Shown here one piece after another: positions 8,162 through 16,505 of a stretch of 64,000 nt of DNA. The notes beneath the pieces are model-generated. The model was not told where the DNA came from. It did no database searches and saw nothing but the letters and a program-made list of their open reading frames with translations. This DNA comes from Ruegeria atlantica. GTDB taxonomy: Bacteria > Pseudomonadota > Alphaproteobacteria > Rhodobacterales > Rhodobacteraceae. The stretch spans positions 949,171 to 1,013,170 of the forward strand of contig NZ_WQCG01000002.1 in NCBI RefSeq assembly GCF_013032505.1, given 5' to 3'. The position numbers and the translations under genes are program-made. Position 1 is the first letter of the stretch. Each line of letters opens with the position of its first letter.

Positions 8162-8626
8162 ATGCAAATTACAAAGTTCTCCGACTATGCCTTGCGCATC
8201 CTGATCCACCTCGCCACCCATGAAGAAGGGTTAATGTCGACCCGTGAAATCGCGGCGATGCAGAACTTACCCTTCAATCACCTGGCCAAGATCTCCCAGT
8301 GGCTCACACACGAGGGCTATGTAGAATCGGTGCGTGGACGTAACGGGGGCATGCGTATGGCCTTACCTCCTGATGCGATATCGATTGGCGGCCTGCTGCG
8401 TAAATCCGAACGCGGAACCCCTTTGGTGGAATGCATGAAGGAAGACGGTGGCTGTTGTGTGATGACGCCCGCTTGTGGGTTGCTACCAATTCTTAACGAA
8501 GCTCAGGAGGCGTTCTTTGCTGCCTTGGATAGCAAGACATTGCAGGATGTATTAGAAGGAAATCGCGGAATGAAAAACTTGATCCGGGCGCTAGAAGTTA
8601 GCCATGCACTGGCTTCAGATCATTAA
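8162..8626 (+). CDS. nsrR: Rrf2-family nitric oxide sensor NsrR
   Basis: NsrR is an iron-sulfur repressor that releases DNA when NO attacks its cluster. This 154-residue protein has the Rrf2 winged helix (MQITKFSDYALRILIHLA, then VRGRNGGMRMALP). Its cluster cysteines are Cys91, Cys98/99 and Cys105, in VECMKEDGGCC and TPACGL. Cys91 matches the Escherichia coli position, and the motif has two extra residues plus a doubled cysteine. The start at 8162 is chosen over 8147 because NsrR proteins begin MQ(I/L)T and GGGAG lies eight bases upstream. It is divergent from the CuA operon, and operators of one type flank both leftward respiratory operons and nsrR itself. Confidence 0.9.
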   Translation: MQITKFSDYALRILIHLATHEEGLMSTREIAAMQNLPFNHLAKISQWLTHEGYVESVRGRNGGMRMALPPDAISIGGLLRKSERGTPLVECMKEDGGCCVMTPACGLLPILNEAQEAFFAALDSKTLQDVLEGNRGMKNLIRALEVSHALASDH

Positions 8627-8637
8627 TACGCAAATTG

Positions 8638-8659
8638 AAATCGTATAAAATCACGATTT
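8638..8659. terminator. Short inverted repeat between nsrR and the leftward cbb3 operon
   Basis: AAATCGT and ACGATTT are separated by eight AT-rich bases between two convergent genes, with AT-rich flanks. It is a weak bidirectional terminator candidate. Confidence 0.45.
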
Positions 8660-8824
8660 TCATTTAGCTGCGCCCGGCACGACACCTTCAATCGCCTGCC
8701 CGTCCCATACCTCGAATGCCATGGAAAGATGCCATGCCTTGAATCCGATGTACCCAATCACCAGGAGCAGGATCATCAGATACATTGCCCTGCGGAATCT
8801 TGGGTTTTCTTCAGCTTGGTGCAT
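8660..8824 (-). CDS. Small single-span membrane protein, last gene of cbb3 operon
   Basis: A 54-residue frame whose ATG lies inside the end of ccoP and overlaps it by 14 bases. It begins MHQAEENPRF and has one membrane helix (about residues 14-29), followed by a short outer tail ending VVPGAAK. It resembles no subunit I can name. Size and position recall accessory cbb3 polypeptides such as CcoM- or CcoH-like proteins. A clean stop, charged N-terminus, hydrophobic core and coupling to ccoP support it as a real gene. Confidence 0.65.
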   Translation of the reverse strand: MHQAEENPRFRRAMYLMILLLVIGYIGFKAWHLSMAFEVWDGQAIEGVVPGAAK

Positions 8825-9683
8825 CTTCTGAATTCCAGAGTAAGTACAATGTCAGCATTCGGATCTGAGCGTCACTCAAGCGCCCGTCCCACGCCGGCAT
8901 CACACCTTGTCGACCAAAATAGATGCTGTGATAGATAGCGTCCCGGTCGCCCCCATAGATCCAACTTTCATCACCCAAATCCGGCGCGCCGATTTCATAC
9001 CCCCCGCGGCCGTCATCACCGTGACACGCCGCGCAATTTTCTTCGAAAACCAATCTCCCATTTTCGGCCAACGTCGCATCATGCTGTCGTCCAGACAGAG
9101 ACAAGACAAATTCCGTGACCTCCTTGACCTGCTGCTTATCGATCATCCCATCCGCACCAAAGGCAAGCATCTGTGCGATCCGTGTATCGTCATGCTGCGC
9201 ATTGATCCCATATAGAATAGTCGCCTCTATCTCTTCCGGAGAGCCTGACCAAAGCCAATGACCGTCCGCCAGATTGGGAAAGCCAACCTGCCCTTTAAGG
9301 TCATTCCGGTGACAAGCGGCACAATTGTCGGCGTAAAGCTTGGAAATCGACGCGCTATACCGCGCCTCAAGCGCGGGGTCTGCGGCCAGTTCCTCAATAT
9401 CCCCGAGTGCGAAGGGCGCGAACGCTACCTCTCGATCTGCATCAGCTTGCAAAAGTGCAGTCATAACTTCGGCGCGCGAGGAATAGCCAAGCATTCCCTT
9501 CGCGTAGTCACGCACACTCGGGAAAGATGGGTAAAACACCCAATACAGCGCTGCTACGAAAATACTGATCCAAAGCGCCCATCGGGCAGCCCAGGGAACG
9601 GGTGTGTCCAGCTCTTTGATGCCGTCCCATTCATGGCCTGTCAGATCGGTGCCGGAAACGGGATCCTTTTCCTTCATCGCCAC
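8811..9683 (-). CDS. ccoP: cbb3 cytochrome oxidase subunit III, diheme CcoP
   Basis: A membrane-anchored diheme cytochrome c that passes electrons to CcoO and CcoN. The 290-residue protein has the family N-terminus (TGHEWDGIKELDTPVP), one membrane helix (about residues 33-53) and two CAACH heme sites in tandem cytochrome domains. Met axial ligands are likely in MLAFGADGM and GVMPAW. The GTG at 9683 is preferred because GGAGG lies seven bases upstream; an ATG two codons later is the alternative. It overlaps ccoQ by ten bases. Confidence 0.95.
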   Translation of the reverse strand: MAMKEKDPVSGTDLTGHEWDGIKELDTPVPWAARWALWISIFVAALYWVFYPSFPSVRDYAKGMLGYSSRAEVMTALLQADADREVAFAPFALGDIEELAADPALEARYSASISKLYADNCAACHRNDLKGQVGFPNLADGHWLWSGSPEEIEATILYGINAQHDDTRIAQMLAFGADGMIDKQQVKEVTEFVLSLSGRQHDATLAENGRLVFEENCAACHGDDGRGGYEIGAPDLGDESWIYGGDRDAIYHSIYFGRQGVMPAWDGRLSDAQIRMLTLYLLWNSEDAPS

Positions 9684-9841
9684 GGCTGATCCTCCCGGCT
9701 ATCGAGTGGGGATTGGGCGGCATCGTCGTAGACTTTCCGGCGCGAGGGCCAATAAGTCCAAATCGATGCAGCTAAAAAGACGACCAGCAGGTAGATTGCG
9801 CCCCAAGTCTTAGAGAAAACGAGAACTGTATCATGTGTCAT
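9674..9841 (-). CDS. ccoQ: cbb3 cytochrome oxidase small subunit IV, CcoQ
   Basis: A 55-residue single-span protein. The helix (about residues 12-29) is followed by the CcoQ signature IWTYWPSRRKVYDDAA. The start overlaps the ccoO stop (ATGA) and the end overlaps ccoP. CcoQ stabilises the association of CcoP with the CcoNO core. Confidence 0.88.
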   Translation of the reverse strand: MTHDTVLVFSKTWGAIYLLVVFLAASIWTYWPSRRKVYDDAAQSPLDSREDQPWR

Positions 9842-10569
9842 CGTTGGACCTCCTCAAGGTTCAACGAGTCCAGATCAGCCAAGGTGCCAAGAACCTGAAG
9901 ATAGGCCACAAGGGCATCCATTTCCGTCAGCTTGCCCGGTTGCCCGTCATAGTCCCGAACCTGAACGTTTTCACCGTAACTTGCCTGCAACTCTCCTTCA
10001 AAGTACTGCTCAGCATCCGCCTGCCATTCGGCGTCCTTTTCGGCGTTTTCGATCTGGGCGTCCGTATAAGGCACACCAGCCCGGCTGAGCGCTGTCAGCG
10101 AGGCAGGTAAATGCCCAGTCGCAAGGCGCGTCTCGGACAAAAACGCATAGCCCGGCATGATCGACCCATCGACCAGCTCTCGCGGCGCTTCCAGATGCGC
10201 TACATGCCATGCATCGGAGTATTTGCCGCCAATGCGCGCCAAGTCCGGCCCTGTACGTTTCGAGCCCCATTGAAACGGATGGTCATACATGCTTTCGGCA
10301 GCCAGGCTATAATGCCCATAACGTTCTATGTCCGACCGTAGGGTCCGGATCATCTGACTGTGGCAGGCATAGCAGCCCTCGCGTACATAGATATCGCGCC
10401 CGGCAAGTTCCAGCGGCGTGTAGGGCCGCATGCCTTCGACTTTTTCCACTGTGTTTTCGATCGTGAACAACGGCGCGATTTCGACAATGCCACCGATCGA
10501 TGCAACCATCAGGATTGCCGTTGCAAACCCAAGTGAATGGCGTTCGAGTTTTTGGTGCTGAGTGCTCAT
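9838..10569 (-). CDS. ccoO: cbb3 cytochrome oxidase subunit II, monoheme CcoO
   Basis: A 243-residue membrane-anchored cytochrome c with an N-terminal helix (about residues 13-32), the GRDIYVREGCYACHSQMIR heme site typical of CcoO, and a Met ligand in DGSIMPGYAFL. Its length equals that of the family. It follows ccoN by six bases and overlaps ccoQ. Confidence 0.96.
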   Translation of the reverse strand: MSTQHQKLERHSLGFATAILMVASIGGIVEIAPLFTIENTVEKVEGMRPYTPLELAGRDIYVREGCYACHSQMIRTLRSDIERYGHYSLAAESMYDHPFQWGSKRTGPDLARIGGKYSDAWHVAHLEAPRELVDGSIMPGYAFLSETRLATGHLPASLTALSRAGVPYTDAQIENAEKDAEWQADAEQYFEGELQASYGENVQVRDYDGQPGKLTEMDALVAYLQVLGTLADLDSLNLEEVQR

Positions 10570-10575
10570 CGGGAC

Positions 10576-12198
10576 TTACTCCGCCGGCTGCTGGATCAAA
10601 GGTCCAGCTGCCCGGGTTTGGGCGATCTTCGGCCCGCTCACAGTCATGTAGATGTTGTATGCACCGATGCAGGCTCCGATCAGATACAACAGCCCTCCTA
10701 TCGCGCGGGCGACATAGTAGGGATGCATCGCGATCACGCTGTCCAGGAAGGAATAGAGGAAAGCGCCGTCCGCATCATAGGTCTGCCACATCAGCGATTG
10801 CGTGATGCCGCTGTTCCACATCGCGCCGACGTAAATCAGCGTTCCGCTCAGGGCGAGCCAGAAGTGCCAGGCTTCCAGCCGCAAGGAATATACGCCTTCC
10901 CGCTTCCATATCCAGGGCACCAATTTGTACAGGGCACCAAAGGTGATGAAGGCAACCCAACCCAAGGCGCCGGCATGAACGTGCCCAACCGTCCAGTCGG
11001 TATAGTGGCTTAGCGAGTTTACCGGGCGGATCGCCATAAACGAACCTTCAAATGTCGACAGCCCATAGAACAAAATTGCGACCATCATGAACCGGACCGC
11101 CGGGTCCGTCCGGACTTTATCCCAAGCCCCGTTGATCGTAAGGATGCCGTTGAACACAGAGGCCCAGCTGGGGACCAGCAGAATGATCGACATGGTCATG
11201 CCAAGATACTGAACCCAGTCAGGCAGGGCCGTATAGTGCAGGTGATGCGATCCGGCCCAGAGGTACAGAAAAGTGATCCCCCAAAACCCCACAATCGACA
11301 TGCGGTACGAATAGATCGGCCGGTTCACAGATTTGGGCAGGAAGTAATAGAGCATCCCCAAGAAACCTGCCGTAAGCAGGAATCCAACTGCGTTATGCCC
11401 GTACCACCACTGCGTCATGGCATCCTGTGTCCCCGAAAAAAGCGAGTAACTTTTGGGGTATGCGATGGAGACGGGGACCGAGAGGTTGTTCACCGTGTGC
11501 AGCATCGCGATCACGACGATGAAAGCCAGATAGTACCAGTTGGCCACATAGATATGCGGCTCTGCCCGGCGCGAGAGGGTCTTTAGATAAAGCGCGAGGT
11601 ACCCTACCCATACAACCAGCAACAAAAGATCCGCATACCATTCCGGTTCCGCATATTCCTTAGATTGGGTAATCCCCAAGGGGTAGCCGGTCGCCGCAAG
11701 GACCATGAAAAGGTTATAGCCCCAAAACACCATCCAAGGCAGTGTTTCACTGGCCAGTCTTGCCCGAGAGGTGCGCTGCACCACGTAAAATGAAGTCGCG
11801 ATTAGTGCGTTGCCGCCAAATCCAAAGATTACCGCAGACGTATGTACCGGACGCAACCGGCCAAAATTCGACCAGAACACATCCCCGTTCAATGCCGGAA
11901 AGGCAAGCTGCCAAGCCAGAATGTCTCCGACGGTAAAACCGACCAAGGCCCAAAATAGCGCAGCTATGACACCGTAACGCGTGACCTTGTCATTATACTC
12001 AAGCGGGATGTCCCGGACTTCTTCGCTCATTCGGGTGATCATCCAGAGCAACCCCCAACCGGCGAAGATGGCAATCATCCAACCATGGAGCACATAGGCA
12101 AGAGGTACACCCCAACCAAGAATGGCCGCTCCGCCGACCAAAACAATGGCAAGGGCACACAGGACCAAAACGTTTTCGACGGTATTATTATTCAGCAT
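10576..12198 (-). CDS. ccoN: cbb3 cytochrome oxidase catalytic subunit CcoN
   Basis: The 540-residue, 12-helix catalytic subunit of the high-affinity C-type oxygen reductase. The CuB ligands are in [10 protein letters not shown] and [12 protein letters not shown]. The cross-linked active-site tyrosine of cbb3 enzymes (helix VII, FLYLWAG) is present, so oxygen reduction is expected. The helix-VII stretch that usually reads SIVHFW is SIVGFW here, a substitution worth noting. The start at 12198 has AGGAG seven bases upstream; a frame open to 12237 is not used. No ccoGHIS maturation genes lie nearby, so maturation would depend on genes elsewhere. Confidence 0.96.
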   Translation of the reverse strand: MLNNNTVENVLVLCALAIVLVGGAAILGWGVPLAYVLHGWMIAIFAGWGLLWMITRMSEEVRDIPLEYNDKVTRYGVIAALFWALVGFTVGDILAWQLAFPALNGDVFWSNFGRLRPVHTSAVIFGFGGNALIATSFYVVQRTSRARLASETLPWMVFWGYNLFMVLAATGYPLGITQSKEYAEPEWYADLLLLVVWVGYLALYLKTLSRRAEPHIYVANWYYLAFIVVIAMLHTVNNLSVPVSIAYPKSYSLFSGTQDAMTQWWYGHNAVGFLLTAGFLGMLYYFLPKSVNRPIYSYRMSIVGFWGITFLYLWAGSHHLHYTALPDWVQYLGMTMSIILLVPSWASVFNGILTINGAWDKVRTDPAVRFMMVAILFYGLSTFEGSFMAIRPVNSLSHYTDWTVGHVHAGALGWVAFITFGALYKLVPWIWKREGVYSLRLEAWHFWLALSGTLIYVGAMWNSGITQSLMWQTYDADGAFLYSFLDSVIAMHPYYVARAIGGLLYLIGACIGAYNIYMTVSGPKIAQTRAAGPLIQQPAE

Positions 12199-12478
12199 CT
12201 GGGCTCTCCTGCCGGTGAAAACGCACCTCGAATGCAACCTCCCCTATGGGGTTTACGGAGTGAGTTTCCTGGGGCGCAAAGACCGCCGTTTCACCCGCAG
12301 CCAACACCAAGTCATCTTTGTTGTTCCGGCGCAGCAAGAGCTGGCCGGATTGCACGGCCAACTGACCCCAGACACCGGCTTTCGTGCTGTGATCCTTGCG
12401 CAATTTTTCTGGCAGAGTGTCGTGTGTGAATTGTGAAGTCGCATAGTGCACCACGCCTTTCGGAAGGGCTTCTGTCAT
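12188..12478 (-). CDS. DUF1971 cupin-like protein
   Basis: A 96-residue DUF1971 protein, the domain found at the N-terminus of some TehB tellurite proteins. The pattern [20 protein letters not shown], then [14 protein letters not shown], then a final FEVRFHR identifies the family. The start at 12478 (MTEALPKG) overlaps the DUF2189 gene stop by four bases, and the end overlaps ccoN by 11. Its biochemical role is unknown. Placement between DUF2189 and ccoN in an NsrR-controlled operon points to the NO or low-oxygen response. Confidence 0.85.
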   Translation of the reverse strand: MTEALPKGVVHYATSQFTHDTLPEKLRKDHSTKAGVWGQLAVQSGQLLLRRNNKDDLVLAAGETAVFAPQETHSVNPIGEVAFEVRFHRQESPDAE

Positions 12479-13218
12479 TTCGCGTCTCCATGGAAAAGCT
12501 CGGCATAGGCATGCCAGGTTGAGTATCCCAGCAAAGGGAAAACTACGGCCAGTCCTATCAGACCTGTTAAAACCCCCAACAAAGTCAGCGCGGTAATCAC
12601 ACCGCCCCAACACAGGCAAAGTCGAAAATTGTGAGTGGTGGCATTAAAACTCAGCCCCATCGCTGAGAAGCCATCGATCTTGCGATCTACGAGCATCGGT
12701 AGCGAAAAGGCTGAGACAGCGAACCCCAAGGACGCAAACAATCCGCCGATCAAAGATCCAGAGATCAACAAAGCCCAGCCCGACGGTGTGCTGATCATCA
12801 GCAGTACAGTATCAGCGAAGCCAGAGAACGGGCGCAGACCATATACGATGGCGAACATGATTGTCGCGGCACGTATCCAAGTCAGGGCAAACACCATGAG
12901 GATCGCGCCGACCAGAGCAATCTGACCTTTCGCTACAGTTGGTCCAGTGTCACCGCTCGCGATCGAATACAAACCAACGGTTGCAATGGGCCCAACAAGC
13001 ATGCCACCAGCCAAAAGTGGCAGCAGAACCCAACCTTGACCACTGAATACAAGGCCCGCGACACACACCCATCCCAACAGAACAAGCGCGACGCCATAAC
13101 ATAGGGAATAAACAATGTTCGCTTTGAAATCGCACCACCCCGCTCGCAACCAACGCTTCACGACTTGGATCGGCGGCTCGGGAATGACCTGCGCTTTTGA
13201 ATACAACGAAATGGTCAT
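12475..13218 (-). CDS. DUF2189 integral membrane protein
   Basis: A 247-residue protein with six hydrophobic helices and the DUF2189 layout: an N-terminal VKRWLRAGWCDFKAN, paired helices, then FSLPMLVDRKIDGFSAM and a C-terminal YSTWHAYAELF. The function of the family is unknown. In alphaproteobacteria it is often seen near oxidase and nitrogen-oxide genes. It is coupled to the hemoglobin gene upstream and DUF1971 downstream by four-base overlaps. Confidence 0.85.
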   Translation of the reverse strand: MTISLYSKAQVIPEPPIQVVKRWLRAGWCDFKANIVYSLCYGVALVLLGWVCVAGLVFSGQGWVLLPLLAGGMLVGPIATVGLYSIASGDTGPTVAKGQIALVGAILMVFALTWIRAATIMFAIVYGLRPFSGFADTVLLMISTPSGWALLISGSLIGGLFASLGFAVSAFSLPMLVDRKIDGFSAMGLSFNATTHNFRLCLCWGGVITALTLLGVLTGLIGLAVVFPLLGYSTWHAYAELFHGDAK

Positions 13219-13634
13219 GACAACACCGGAGGGGCACCCGCCTCGCGACGAAAGTTTTCGATCCCAAAGGTCAAACCTTTACCGATCCGGTTGGCCAAAT
13301 GTGTAAAAGCTTGGGCGGTATCTGGCTGCAAAACCTGATGCGCGGTTTTCTCAAACAGGTCGAGCCAAATGGGGAAATGCTCAGGAAGAACATCCGAATT
13401 CGCCAGATGTACCTGCATCGGATTTCCGGAATATCCAGGTTCCCTTAGGATCGCACCGCGCCAAAACGAAGCGATCTTTTCTTCATGTGCCTGCCAATCC
13501 TGAATGACCTCATTGAACACAGGTCCCAAATCGGGATGTGCTCTTACCTCCACATAAAACCTGCAAACCAGTATCCCTATTTCTTCGGCGGAAATTTCAA
13601 ACATCTGTGGTTTGGAAACCGTTGCAGCTGACAT
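13215..13634 (-). CDS. Group 3 truncated hemoglobin
   Basis: A 139-residue globin of the trHb group 3 type. It shows the pattern FYVEVRAHPDLGPVFN, then W-x2-H-x4-ASFWRGAIL, and the F-helix region VHLANSDVLPEHFPIWLDLF carrying the heme histidine. Group 3 globins bind oxygen and NO and are tied to NO tolerance in Campylobacter. It is the first gene of the operon that contains ccoNOQP. An NsrR-type palindrome lies 41 bp upstream, so NO should induce globin and oxidase together. Confidence 0.92.
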   Translation of the reverse strand: MSAATVSKPQMFEISAEEIGILVCRFYVEVRAHPDLGPVFNEVIQDWQAHEEKIASFWRGAILREPGYSGNPMQVHLANSDVLPEHFPIWLDLFEKTAHQVLQPDTAQAFTHLANRIGKGLTFGIENFRREAGAPPVLS

Positions 13635-13674
13635 CAGAATCTACTCCATTTCAGGCTCCTGTTTTGTCTCCTTT

Positions 13675-13697
13675 AATAGGCATTGTCAATACCTATT
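13675..13697 (-). promoter_or_regulatory. NsrR-type operator of the hemoglobin/cbb3 operon
   Basis: Arms CTTTAATAGG and CCTATTAAAG (13671-13680 and 13692-13701) are perfect reverse complements. The core on the plus strand starts AATAGGCATT, as at nsrR. On the minus strand a TTGACA -35-like hexamer lies inside the palindrome, so repressor binding would block the promoter. Confidence 0.75.
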
Positions 13698-13738
13698 AAA
13701 GGAGACGCCAGCCCACCTGAGGAACCCCAACCGGCCCC

Positions 13739-14635
13739 TTAGACGGATCGCCTCGCCGCAGATTCCGCGTAGGCTCCACTTCGCAAGGAAAAAACGCCAT
13801 CTAGGGGCGCTCGAACTCCTTCCGGCATGCGAGATGGGTCGAACACCTTTTTGGTGCTTTCTGCGCGATCATCCGGTAGCTCAACCTGAATTGTCCCAAG
13901 ATCAACTGTGGTATGTGCCCCACCCCACGGCACAGTCGGATCAGACACGTTGTCAGAGTCGTTCGCGATCACCAACTTCAACGACCAGCGGGCGGGTCCA
14001 TCGCAGAGCTTTTCCAGGAACCTGTCATGCAGGAATTCATCCGAGAGGGTTTCCATCTCTTCCTTGGTCAACCCCAATCGCCCACTCTCGGGCTCCAGCA
14101 GAATTCGGGCAAAGATATCCCTTCCACTCAAATCAAACCGATAGGCATGACCGGAATGGTAGCATTCGGACGAATAACAGCGGCAGGGCGCAACAGACTT
14201 CAAATATTGTTGGTGCGGCACCGTATTGGGGTTTGCCTCATTAAAGACTTCTACCAACTTCGGATCCGGAACACCGGTGTCCGGATCAGGAATACGCGCA
14301 GCAAGAAAAGTCCGGAATTGTGCAGCAGAGTTGGCAAAGAAAACCGGGCACGAAATTAGCGTCAGAACCCAAGCTTCCGATCCTTTTCTGATCTCCAGTC
14401 CGATCCCACGCACCGTGGGGCTTTTGTCACTGATGCCGGGCTTTCCACCTCCAACGGAAAAACGCGCCGTAACCTTGCATTCATTGTTCAACATCGGGAT
14501 CTGAACTCTCGACTCTTTCGCCGCAGGACAGAAACGTCCCTGTGCTGTAAACCCCTTTGCGTGTGACGCGCGATAGCCATAATGACGGCCAAACGTTCCA
14601 TTCAATGCGTCGATCAGCTTTACTGCCTGTGACAT
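13739..14635 (-). CDS. Catalase-related heme peroxidase (SrpA type), cytoplasmic
   Basis: A 298-residue mini-catalase lacking the C-terminal part of true catalases. It has the distal histidine region near the N-terminus (RASHAKGFTAQGRF), the core PTVRGIGLEI, and the proximal heme tyrosine in LRSGAYAESAARR. Such proteins act as organic-substrate peroxidases more than catalases. There is no signal peptide, so it acts in the cytoplasm. A second paralog with a signal peptide lies directly upstream on the same strand. A cysteine-rich stretch (APCRCYSSEC) is unusual for the family. Confidence 0.85.
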   Translation of the reverse strand: MSQAVKLIDALNGTFGRHYGYRASHAKGFTAQGRFCPAAKESRVQIPMLNNECKVTARFSVGGGKPGISDKSPTVRGIGLEIRKGSEAWVLTLISCPVFFANSAAQFRTFLAARIPDPDTGVPDPKLVEVFNEANPNTVPHQQYLKSVAPCRCYSSECYHSGHAYRFDLSGRDIFARILLEPESGRLGLTKEEMETLSDEFLHDRFLEKLCDGPARWSLKLVIANDSDNVSDPTVPWGGAHTTVDLGTIQVELPDDRAESTKKVFDPSRMPEGVRAPLDGVFSLRSGAYAESAARRSV

Positions 14636-14787
14636 GACGTTCTCCTTGGTCAGTTATCGAGCAGGCAGGGAAAACCCTCTTAAAGAGGCTGTATTGCCCA
14701 TGCATTTTGCTCATTGAGAATACGTATTTCCGGCAGCGCAGAGCATCACAGGAAATCAATTGATCCACTGGATTAGCGGAACCGAAG

Positions 14788-15744
14788 TTATTCTTTTTCA
14801 GACAACCGCGTTCCCACACCATGTGCGTAGATCAACGACCGCGCTTGCAACATGGGATCACTTGATGGCGCAAAGCCTTCGCTCAAGATCAGCGGGTCAA
14901 AGTTGATCTCGTCACACCGCCCGTGGGCCTCGGCCATCGCAGCATTCGCTGTGAAGCGCGCCGCAACGATTTCTGTGTGATCGCCGATCCACTGAACAGA
15001 GGGATCTTCGACATCGTCATCAGCGTTAGCCAGAACGATAACCATATCCCAAGACACGCCCCCGCTGGCGATATTGGCTTGCATGTTTTCGATGAAGAAG
15101 TCGGGGTGTGCGTCAACAACGATGCCCTCCTGCCCCGATGGTCGGAAATAGAACCGCATCGCAGTTTCTTGACCAGCGTCGTTCACAAGAAGGAAAGAAT
15201 TCACGCTGTAGTAGGTTGTACCCTCATGCGGTCGAAGCGACTTATCCAACGCGCCATGATACTCGCTGTAGGTCTTCAATGAAGGATTGGCCGCTGCAAA
15301 CGCCTTGGTTGCTCCCGCTCCTGTGGCCTTGGCACGCAAAAGTTCGACGAACGCTTCGCTCGTCGGCACCGGAAAGAAGTGTTCGGTGTTCACGGCAATC
15401 ACGTGCAAGTCATCATCCGGCGTCGTGATCTCCATCGATAACCCAAGTAGCCCGTATTTGTTGTCCGCCGGGTCTGACCTTCCACCTTTATGCGACACTC
15501 GTGCAATAACCGAAGATTCAGTAGTGAACAAAGGACTGTTGGAATATGCCTTGATTGCCTGATCTACCGGCGCAAACGTGCCCTCAACGCAAAATCCTTT
15601 GGTGTGGTTGCGACGTTTACCCTCAGTCACACCAAACAAGTTTTCGAAGGCGGCGAAACCCTTCTCAAAGTCGAAGTCTTCTTCAGCAACAACATTCGTC
15701 GCCGTCAAACATAAGCCCATAGTCAATACGCTGCGTCTGATCAT
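14788..15744 (-). CDS. Catalase-related heme peroxidase (SrpA type), exported
   Basis: A 318-residue protein with an N-terminal signal peptide (RRSVLTMGLCLTATNVVAEE, cleaved near residue 20). It is a second catalase-related peroxidase: distal His in RRNHTKGFCVEGTF, core YGLLGLSMEI, and proximal tyrosine in MLQARSLIYAHG. It is divergent from an OhrR-like regulator, with a palindromic operator in the 96-bp gap, so control by that thiol-based sensor is likely. It would act in the periplasm, with heme inserted there. Confidence 0.85.
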   Translation of the reverse strand: MIRRSVLTMGLCLTATNVVAEEDFDFEKGFAAFENLFGVTEGKRRNHTKGFCVEGTFAPVDQAIKAYSNSPLFTTESSVIARVSHKGGRSDPADNKYGLLGLSMEITTPDDDLHVIAVNTEHFFPVPTSEAFVELLRAKATGAGATKAFAAANPSLKTYSEYHGALDKSLRPHEGTTYYSVNSFLLVNDAGQETAMRFYFRPSGQEGIVVDAHPDFFIENMQANIASGGVSWDMVIVLANADDDVEDPSVQWIGDHTEIVAARFTANAAMAEAHGRCDEINFDPLILSEGFAPSSDPMLQARSLIYAHGVGTRLSEKE

Positions 15745-15764
15745 TGCATCCTCCTTTCGTTTTA

Positions 15765-15791
15765 TTAGCTAGCTATTACTTAGCTACCTAA
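15765..15791. promoter_or_regulatory. OhrR/MarR-type operator
   Basis: TTAGCTAGCTA and TAGCTACCTAA are reverse complements at ten of eleven positions with a 5-bp spacer. The site lies between the exported peroxidase and the ohrR-like gene and covers the likely promoters. Confidence 0.65.
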
Positions 15792-15840
15792 TTATTTGCA
15801 AGTAAAAACTTCATGTGCTAAAGTCAACAAGATCAAACCA

Positions 15841-16299
15841 ATGAGAGTGGCCACCTTGTCCAAGACGAAAAAGTCAGAGACCGGCGGAGATGTTCGGCTG
15901 GACAATCAATTGTGTTTCGCAGTCTACGCCGCCTCGCATAAAATAGAGCAGCATTATCAGATGCTTCTAAAGGCCCAGGGGCTGACCTACACCCAGTACT
16001 TGGTCTTGATGGCATTGTCCGAAGAAGATGGTGTATCCATTTCTACTTTGGCGAAACGGCTTGACGTTTCCGGAGCGACGATGACGCCGTTACTGCGGCG
16101 CCTCGAAGAAAAAGACCTGTTACGGCGTGAAACTCGGGACGGGAACGAGCGTCAAAAGATTGTCACTCTAACTGAAACGGGGCGCAGCATCTGGATAAAA
16201 AGCTGCGGAATTTCATCTGAAGTCTTTTCCCGAATTGGCCTTACTCAACATGAGGCAGACGACATCATACGAATTTGCAAGAAGATCGCAGGCAAGTAG
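15841..16299 (+). CDS. ohrR: OhrR-like organic peroxide sensor (MarR family)
   Basis: A MarR winged-helix repressor of about 152 residues. NQLCFAVYAASHKIEQHY holds the reactive Cys25 and matches the OhrR peroxide-sensing motif (LCFALYAAS). GLTYTQYLVLMAL and VSGATMTPLLRRLEEKDL form the dimer and DNA-binding parts. OhrR normally controls ohr; here the divergent neighbour is a catalase-related peroxidase and no ohr is seen in the window. The start is uncertain: ATG 15841 is taken, though no strong ribosome site precedes it and a TTG 45 bp upstream is in frame. Confidence 0.85.
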   Translation: MRVATLSKTKKSETGGDVRLDNQLCFAVYAASHKIEQHYQMLLKAQGLTYTQYLVLMALSEEDGVSISTLAKRLDVSGATMTPLLRRLEEKDLLRRETRDGNERQKIVTLTETGRSIWIKSCGISSEVFSRIGLTQHEADDIIRICKKIAGK

Positions 16300-16344
16300 T
16301 CCGTCATCGAAGTGCGAATGACATCTCAGATCTTCTTTTAAATT

Positions 16345-16363
16345 CTCAAAAATTTTTTTTGAG
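16345..16363. terminator. AT-rich hairpin after the ohrR-like gene
   Basis: CTCAAAAA and TTTTTGAG form a perfect 8-bp stem with a 3-T loop, 46 bp after the stop. The T-rich right arm suits a rho-independent terminator. The rest of 16300-16505 shows no gene. Confidence 0.6.
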
Positions 16364-16505
16364 CCTCCAAACCAGTCCCCGCTCTTTGCTATGTGCACCG
16401 CAACTCTGACGAAAACGCTCCTGCTGTGCCAAACAATGAATTACGAGGTGGCGGTTTGATGTGAAGCGTTCTTTGGTCTTTTTCACCACGGACGCCCACG
16501 CCCAA

